A stretch of 64,000 nucleotides of DNA from Periconia sp. R9002. Taxonomy: Eukaryota > Ascomycota > Dothideomycetes > Pleosporales > Periconiaceae. Location of the stretch: the NCBI GenBank assembly GCA_023627715.1, contig JAMAHW010000009.1, forward strand, positions 310,001 through 374,000, in the 5' to 3' direction. Below the pieces are notes generated by a model that saw nothing but the letters and a program-made list of their open reading frames with translations, did not search any database and was not told the DNA's origin. A program made the position numbers and the translations under genes. Below, in pieces: positions 57,492 to 64,000 of the stretch (its first letter is position 1; the number at the start of each line of letters is the position of its first letter).

Positions 57492-59951
57492 TGGAGGGAG
57501 GGAGGGGTGGGGTATTCACCCTCAGTCTCAGTATTGATTGGGGTGGATGTTGAGTGAAGGTGTTGATATCGATGCGTGGGTGTTGCATTCAATAGGGAAA
57601 AACAGTCTAGAGTGAGTGCTGGGACGTGGGGGAGCATACATATGTACATATCCTCACCCGGTATCCATACTCGACCTGGTATCCCAACAATCTCTCAGCT
57701 TGAAAGAGACGTTTGCCGTCTATCGCAACCATGGGTAGTTGACGCAAATACCGCATTCCGCCCCTGCCTCATGCTTCTCGGCATTCCTGTGTAAGAGAAT
57801 CTTGCTCCTGCGGGTTCTATACGCTGAAATCCATATGAGTACCCCGAAGCGAGCTGATAGATCAGGTATACAGTTGATAAACTCTAATATGAAGGGGCTG
57901 CGACAACGTGGCTGGTACCAGGATATAATGCTTGCATTGGAACGTGGAAATGGATGGGAATGTCGCACATGGTTCCCCTGCGTTCCCCGCGGTTGCACTA
58001 GATGGCTGCGAAAGCTCAAGGGGTACCGGTTTGTTGGTACGCGGGAAGTGCTTGTGCGGGTTTGAGAATGCTGGGTAGGTACCTACATGCAGTCTTTTAT
58101 ACGTTTACGAACATCTCGCGTACACTAAACCCGCTTTAGGCATGTAGTTGGGGTTTGCTGTATCATCGAATGCGGCCCCACGTTCCAGGTGTTCTGTTTG
58201 GCCATGATCGGTTTTTTTCTTGCGTTTCAGAGTTGATTTTTTGGGGGCGAGTGGAGGAAAATGAAGAATCACTGCTGTGAATGTGATAGTGTTCAACTCC
58301 GCGAGTTGGAATTCGGGAGGCTGTCTGTATAGTCAAGTTGGAGTTGCGAGTACTTGTCCTTTGCAATGGATCTTACGTCTTTTGAAGATTACATGTGAGC
58401 TCCATACCGCTTGAACTCTTCAGAAAACATCAATATGCGCAATTAGCATAAGTCCTTTGATGCAGTCAGAAGCCGGTGAGCGCAATCAAGAGAGCTGCAA
58501 GCTATGTTGATCATGGTCCGACCCGTTTGAACGCGGCTATGGCGAATGCCAGTATTTGCATGAATGCGTGTGTGAAGAAGGTTGGTTGATGTGGAGTGGG
58601 AAGCTGGGCGTTGCCAAAGCTGATTTTGCATTGATCGCGACTTCCTTAAATCCCAGGTGCATGGATGAACACATGGATATGCACAGCGAACTGGGCTAAC
58701 GAGTGCTACTACTATACCCAACCCCTACCAGTCAAATTCCTCTGCAAAAAAGATTGGGGCTGTATATGAGCCCTTCCATAGTACTCTTTTGAATCTCTGG
58801 ATGTACAGAAAGCTTCGTTAGCGGGTCCGGGGTATGCAGGCACGTGCATGTGTAACTGTCAACTGCATGCGGTATGCCTTGAAACAGAGAATACCAGCAA
58901 AGTGTGATGAATGCGAAAGGTTAAATCGAACCTACAAGGCCCGAAGCAAATATTCGCACTCCAAAATTGAACCTTTTCTGTCGACAGCTGCAAGCATCCT
59001 TCACTGATGAACAGGCGTCGACGGAACCAATGACATCGACTGATACGATTTTTTGGTATGTAGGAATGAAATACATGATAAACATATTTATTCCCACATG
59101 CAACGGAGTAAATATCGCGATGTTGCAACGTTGAATGGAACATGAGCAAGGATGCAACATATGCTGACGGGAGGGGGGAAGAAGGCCGAGAATGTACCAC
59201 CCTCAACATCGTACAACCAACACCCTCTCCCAAGCTGGGCGTACGCCGTGCCGTGAGCTGCACTTTGACCGATTTAGCATCGTTGCCTGTTTTTCGTTGC
59301 AGCTTGAATGCCCTTTGCCTTGATATAGCGCATGTCAAGGTGTAGGGTTAACAGCCGTTAGACGGTGTAGATATACATTGCATAGAGGCAAATCATGTCG
59401 TCACAGCAGCGTAGGATAATTACCGATTATGGAGGTATAGATCGAACGTGGATTAGGCGTGATTACGACATTCCCTTCCGACATGGGTTCCAAAAACGAA
59501 ACTCGCCGGATTCGTATCAAGAAGTACTCGGGTCCAATATCGTACATATAACGGCTCGTACGATGCCTTGTGGAGTAGGATAATAAAGACCCATCTAGAC
59601 AGACACGTGCGAATCTGCGACATGCCGTAGGATCAAAAAGGATAACATGTGGACCGTGAAGGACGACCGAGAATCGCAAAGTGGGCCGTTTTCACAAAGC
59701 GTTATGTTTGGGTCGGATATCGTCCTTCGCAAGTTCGCATCTTGCTTCGGTGGATAGGTTACATTGATGTCAGCACGTCTCAAGACGCCAAGCTAGATAC
59801 TCCAAATTATTGCCTCATTAAAAAATCATGTGTCGGTGTATACTCTCACTAAGCTTCCATGATTTGCCGATCGTAAAAGTATTTGATGATCAGCTCACGT
59901 TGAGATTTGATGATTTCCGCAGGGTGTTTGTTAGGGCGAGAAGGGCAAAAG
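57492..59951. other. 2.5 kb region with no supported gene
   Basis: Upstream of the CFEM-like gene and downstream of the tRNA-Lys gene. Short frames on both strands lack ATG starts or protein character. Confidence 0.45.
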
Positions 59952-59978
59952 AAAAAGAGAAAGCAAAAATAAGAAAAA
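59952..59978 (-). terminator. Pol III terminator cluster after tRNA-Lys
   Basis: On the transcribed strand three runs of five T follow the tRNA within 40 nt (A5 on the plus strand at 59974-59978, 59965-59969 and 59952-59956). This is a strong RNA polymerase III stop signal and suggests an active gene. Confidence 0.75.
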
Positions 59979-60004
59979 GAAGTTGAATAGCCCGATGCGG
60001 GGGT

Positions 60005-60057
60005 CTAAGAGGAATTAGTCATGTGCGATTCGAACACTAGATATATAAGGGACTTAC
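60005..60057 (-). other. 53-nt spliceosomal-type intron inside the tRNA T-loop
   Basis: Begins GTAAGT, ends CTCTTAG, and has GACTAAT ten bases before the acceptor (branch A probably 60015). These are textbook fungal spliceosomal signals, and the length equals that of mRNA introns nearby (50-55 nt). Exact removal restores the T-loop TTCGACC. It contains GTTCGAATC (60035-60027), a B-box-like sequence. Confidence 0.8.
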
Positions 60058-60077
60058 CGAACCCGCAACCTTGAGAT

Positions 60078-60114
60078 TGCTTAAATCAATCGTTTCCTGA
60101 GAAGGTGATCTCGC
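60078..60114 (-). other. Canonical tRNA intron (37 nt) after position 37
   Basis: Lies directly 3' of A37 of the anticodon loop. Near its 3' end TTTAAG can pair with the anticodon CTTA, the anticodon-intron helix expected by the tRNA splicing endonuclease. Confidence 0.85.
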
Positions 60115-60151
60115 TAAGAGTCTCACGCTCTACCGATTGAGCTAACCAGGC

Positions 60152-60831
60152 TGATTACTGGATTGATGTGCACTGTTCAAGATAATTGTCAATATATTGC
60201 ATGCCACTATTGTAAAAACTTGGTGCGCTTGAAATTCACCTACCGTGGTAGTTCCGGTTCTGGAAAATGGTATGTGGGGTGGGCTAAAATTTTCTGGAGC
60301 GGAGCGGAGTCGGTGTGATCAATGTCGTTTTTGCCGAAACTAGCCAGACCCGTCACGAATTGTCATCACCAGATCAAGCCTTTCATGTTGCGCATAAAAG
60401 TGGTAAAAATATACGAGCTACGGCCCTGTCATTCTGCATGGCTATCGAAGCAGAGTAAGAATTTCTCCAGACTTGTTCGGAATACATGCATGTCTTCTTG
60501 TTATCCCAGCAACCCACCATACCGCAACTTGAACCCTCGCTTTCCCCCCGCACAGCAGTCGTCCTGACTATCTGTGGCCCGAAGGATCTTGGTATCCCTG
60601 TATGGCTATATTTACAAGCCGCATTCATTCAACTCTGCGAGTAGAGTACAGCATTTTGGGTTCATTCCGTTGGCGCATTGGCTAGCAGTCTTGCGGCAAT
60701 CATTCCATGCAATCTTCATACATGGGTGCCTCTGATACCCTAAGGCTATTCTTGCCAACATCGTCCTTCGAAGCTAGCTTGGTCTTGGGTGATGCTTGAA
60801 GAAATATATGTGCGTTGTTACAAAGAATTGA
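60152..60831. other. Intergenic, upstream of tRNA-Lys
   Basis: No supported gene; short frames at 60322-60567 (plus) and 60383-60628 (minus) oppose each other and have no family character. Confidence 0.5.
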
Positions 60832-61245
60832 TCAAATTCTCTTGCTCGGGAGGTCACTGTTTGTTATCAGCTGCATGAATAGTGCCGCATCGAATATTCT
60901 ACATACCGTATTAACGAACTGCGTCTGTATTCTTATCCGTGGTCGCCCGCGTTCGTCCATGGCGGGAAAATCGACAATCGGCCGAGAGGGAAAAGGTTTG
61001 CAGTACTTGCAACGAGTTGTTGGACTTGTGGGTTGGTATAGGGATATGATGGGCCTCATGGCTTTGAGTTCTTCGATCCGTTTCTTTTCTGCATCTGCTC
61101 GGGCTTGCTCGAGCCGTCTCGCAAACCACTCACTCCGCAATGTTCGAAGATGTGGGCCGATGTAATAACCTTCATCCTGCTTCTTCTCTTGGTAAGCTCG
61201 CCATTTTAGGTATCGTCGCTGTATACGGCGGTAATGTTGCTGCAT
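60832..61245 (-). CDS. Small basic hypothetical protein
   Basis: 137 residues if started at ATG 61245 (MQQHYRRIQRRYLKWRAYQE). The frame is open further upstream, to 61455, but that part looks less protein-like and begins with GTG. Helical, Arg/Lys-rich N-terminal half (FARRLEQARADAEKKRIEEL), then a CKYC pair and DERGRPRIRIQTQF. No family recognised; may be a lineage-specific small gene or a chance frame. Confidence 0.35.
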   Translation of the reverse strand: MQQHYRRIQRRYLKWRAYQEKKQDEGYYIGPHLRTLRSEWFARRLEQARADAEKKRIEELKAMRPIISLYQPTSPTTRCKYCKPFPSRPIVDFPAMDERGRPRIRIQTQFVNTVCRIFDAALFMQLITNSDLPSKRI

Positions 61246-62872
61246 CTTGACTGGTAATAGCGTGGTTGAGTATATGTGTGTTTTGGGGGGAATGCTCTTA
61301 TTATGTTTAGCTATCGGGTCGGAGCTGGTTTTGTCGAATGATAGTGATACCATTATTAGAACTCGCACGAAGGGTGGGGAGGCGAGACTGAGGCGGACCA
61401 TGTCGCGCCTACGGGCGAAAGTACATGTATTTGACGAGTGATGACGACGGCACAAGCGGCGAGGTGAACCAAGCGTAATCTGCTATTCCCACGTAATGTT
61501 AAACGAATGCAACACTCGCTTTGCATGTAATCGGATCGGCGCCGGGTAGTCTGTCAGACCTCAGTAAGCAATCAAATGTGGACATTCACAAGATGCCGCC
61601 AAGGTTGTTCGAGGGCATATTTACTTGAAATGGTATAACTCTCGTTGCGCAACGGCGTATGCAATGCACGGTCATCTCAGCGTTCACTCGGGCTTGATTG
61701 CGGAACTGTCGGGGGCCATTTACTACCTTTATGGTGAAGGTTCCTTTAGCTTAATTCGTATATATAACTACATCAGCATCGTTTTACTAATACCCTAAAA
61801 ATTCCATATCTTATATCAGCATACTGGTCATTCTGTCTAGATTTTGCTATTCACGGCTGCCGACTGGGTGCAGCGGTTGTGATCGTGGCAGCCAGTCATA
61901 TCGGATGCTTGTGTAGATGCCGGCTCGCAAAGCGCCGCCTAGTACCATCAATTTTCACCCTTCTGTCAGTGTTCTGTAGTTATGATTGGTAGTTTCACAA
62001 TGATGTTCATGACAATCCGGCGCCCAGAAGCTAGGTTTAGGATACCGATCGGAGATGAATTTAGATAAACATAGATATAGGATGCCTGGAAAAATTAAAA
62101 ATCGTAACGTCTAACTCTTTGAAGACTTAAAGCATACAACATCGATGCCCACCATCGACGCCCTGCGCAAAAAGGTAAAATGTTTGTTAATTCTCAAACA
62201 GTGTGGCCCAATGCGAGAGTAGCACATAGCTTGCAAGATTACGTGAAAGTAACGGCCGAGAAAAAAAAACATGCTACAGTCTCCAAAACGCCCGCTTTTG
62301 TCTTTGTAATCGTGTATTAGGAGGTTTGGATATCCGACATCGAACTAGCTTGTGAACTTGCAGCGTCTATCTTCCCTCGTATAAAACTTCTTTTGAGATT
62401 TTGAATTATTTCTCAGCTTTGTTATTTTTGCGTACTTCTAGAAAATGTATATATTAAAATACACACGCGTTTCATCTCGCTACTATCTCTCCGATACAAG
62501 GATTACGCTCGCTTGTCGTGAACTCTTGCAATGACTACAAGCGAGTTTCGCTTATGGAGGCGTGTCACGGTCAGAGGCTGTCTCCACTGATTAGCTACAT
62601 CTGTAAGCTAGCAAGGGGCCAAGAGACCACCCTTCAGTAGATTGAACGGAGGCCGACTCGTCTCAACTGTTTGACACCCCGAGTGTAGTTTGTCTAGGCC
62701 CTTGAACAACTCAATCACTTGCCGCACGAGAATTGAAATTCTCCCAACAAACACATCGTTTGTTGAAAACACGTATGATTAAAATAGAAACCCTTGCGCG
62801 CCATTCTCCGTCAGACTGTCACTCCCCTCGCCGAACACCTACCACATCGGAGTTTTTGTAAATCTTTAAATC
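61246..62872. other. AT-richer intergenic region upstream of the epoxide hydrolase
   Basis: 1.6 kb without supported gene; AT-rich over about 61740-62480. Promoter of the hydrolase gene is expected in the last few hundred bases. Confidence 0.5.
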
Positions 62873-64000
62873 ATGAGCGCAGGGATCAATCCATATAAGA
62901 TTGCCGTTCCGGCTAAGGCCCTCGAAACACTCCAAAAAAAGCTCTCGCTAGCAAGCTTCCCCGGAGAGACTGCACAATCCGACGATTGGGCCTATGGGGC
63001 TCCGAGACAAGATATCAAACGTCTAGTTGAATACTGGCAGACGGAATTCGACTGGAGGCGCGCAGAGGCCGAAATCAACAAGCTTCCCCAATTCACCACG
63101 TCCATTTCGGTTGACGGACATGGTCCCCTTCAGATTCATTTCGTTCACCAAAAAAGCAACAAGACAAACAGCATTCCTCTTCTGTTCTGTCACGGCTGGC
63201 CTGGCAGCTTCCTAGAAGTCACCAAAATCCTGCCCCTCCTTTCATCTAGCGATAATGACGACGAGCAAACTTTTCATGTCGTAGCTCCCTCTCTGCCTAA
63301 TTTTGGATTTTCGCAGCGCACATCGAAGGCTGGATTCGGTGTGCAGCAACATGCAGAAGTATGTCACAAGTTGATGTTAGAGCTTGGGTATAGCAAATAT
63401 GGTACGCATTATTCTGTGTTCATGCTGTAAGCAATCATATTGCTTTGCGACGATTATTCTGTTTTCTACGTCACACCTTATTGTTTCAATTTACCAAGTT
63501 TGTTCGCTACTAATGTGCATTCGGGGACAGTAACTCAAGGAGGAGATCTCGGGTTCTTCATCACCAGAGCGATGGGATGCCTCTACCCAGCCAATTTCTA
63601 TGGCTCACACTTGAACTTCATCGTCACCATCCCTCCATCTCCGATTTCAACGCCTTTATTGGTCCTGCAATACCTCACCGGTATGCTCTCGGCTGATGAA
63701 AAGGAGGGTCTCAAACGATCGCAAGAATATCACGACTCTGGATCCGGTTACCGAATCATGCACCAAACTAGGCCTAATACTATTGGATATGCTCTTGCAG
63801 ATAGTCCTGTGGCCTTGCTTGCTTGGATCTATGAGAAACTTCACGATTGGACAGATAACTACAACTGGACAGATGACGAAGTGCTCACCTGGGTCTCGAT
63901 TTACTTGTTCAGTTCAGCTGGCGCGGATGCCAGTGTCCGTGTTTACAATGACCTGATGAGCCGTGAGGCTGATATAAAGGTCGAAGCCCTCTTAAAATAT
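62873..64000 (+). CDS. EHN-domain epoxide hydrolase (partial, runs off the window)
   Basis: Exon 1 62873-63401; 129-nt intron (GTACGC, GCTACTAATG branch, GACAG); exon 2 from 63531, open to the end. 333 residues visible. The N-terminal EHN domain (INPYKIAVPAKALETLQKKL ... [31 protein letters not shown]) is followed by the alpha/beta hydrolase core. This shows the oxyanion motif FCHGWPGSF (about 105-113) and PSLPNFGFS. After the splice comes VTQGGDLGFFITR with the nucleophile Asp in GGDLG (most family members have GGDWG). Such enzymes hydrolyse epoxides of xenobiotics or secondary metabolites. The acid and His of the triad lie beyond the window edge, as the chain usually reaches about 400 residues. 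Confidence 0.9.

Larger units (their letters stand above)
59989..60151 (-). tRNA. tRNA-Lys(CTT) with two introns, one spliceosomal-like in the T-loop
   Basis: 163-bp gene that gives a 73-nt mature tRNA when both interruptions are removed. Acceptor strands GCCTGGT / ATCGGGC pair with two G-U wobbles; discriminator T, as in yeast tRNA-Lys(CUU). D-arm GCTC/GAGC. Anticodon stem TGAGA/TCTCA with loop CTCTTAA, anticodon CTT at 60118-60116. T-stem GCGGG/CCCGC with loop TTCG-ACC. The first interruption follows position 37, as in normal nuclear tRNA introns. The second splits the T-loop between positions 57 and 58. The A box (60144-60133) is normal, and three T5 terminators follow. All stems are intact, which argues against simple decay. 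Confidence 0.9.

Noticed and set aside
59989..60151. tRNA pseudogene with a random insertion
   Set aside because: All stems pair, the anticodon loop and discriminator are normal, terminators are present and the insert has exact splice signals; decay would not be expected to give this. Not fully excluded without expression data.

Overview
The window is nuclear DNA from a filamentous ascomycete (Pezizomycotina). The gene repertoire and style fit a Dothideomycete, probably Pleosporales, but that placement is inference. The signs are mostly short spliceosomal introns (about 50-70 nt, with a few of 130-160 nt) carrying GTRNGT donors and CTRAY branch sites, fungal-specific families (CipC, TIM22, SYG1, DUF4048, CFEM-like), long untranslated regions rich in simple repeats, and no operon-like packing. 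Gene models below were built by hand: exon junctions were chosen so that phase, splice sites and family alignment agree.

Left part (1-12.8 kb): a nucleoside-phosphorylase-domain protein of the kind fused to fungal NLR-like proteins, a possible relic coding region, an MFS transporter, and a divergent pair made of a mitochondrial-targeted protein and the NatC auxiliary subunit NAA38. Then come a very large RasGAP-like (GAPVD1-type) protein whose first exon is unresolved, exopolyphosphatase PPX1 (with a GC-AG intron), an esterase-fold protein that has lost its catalytic serine, a CipC-like stress protein and the phosphate exporter SYG1/XPR1.

Middle part (30-51 kb): a disordered DPW-motif protein, three unrecognised genes, the divergent pair pICln / WDR83, the pre-rRNA endonuclease NOB1 (convergent with WDR83), an unrecognised two-exon gene, TIM22 and a DUF4048 protein. 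Several belong to RNA and translation housekeeping (NAA38, pICln, NOB1, tRNA-Lys).

Right part (51-64 kb): a small hypothetical gene, a GCK-type (Sid1/MST-like) kinase, a secreted CFEM-like single-pass membrane protein, a tRNA-Lys(CTT) gene and the 5' part of an EHN-type epoxide hydrolase running off the end.

The most striking object is the tRNA-Lys(CTT) gene at 59989-60151 (minus). It has the ordinary anticodon-loop intron (37 nt), and a second 53-nt insert in the T-loop with a perfect spliceosomal signature: GTAAGT donor, GACTAAT branch site, TTAG acceptor, and the size typical of mRNA introns in this genome. Removing both pieces leaves an intact 73-nt cloverleaf. The insert splits the normal Pol III B box, yet carries its own B-box-like sequence.
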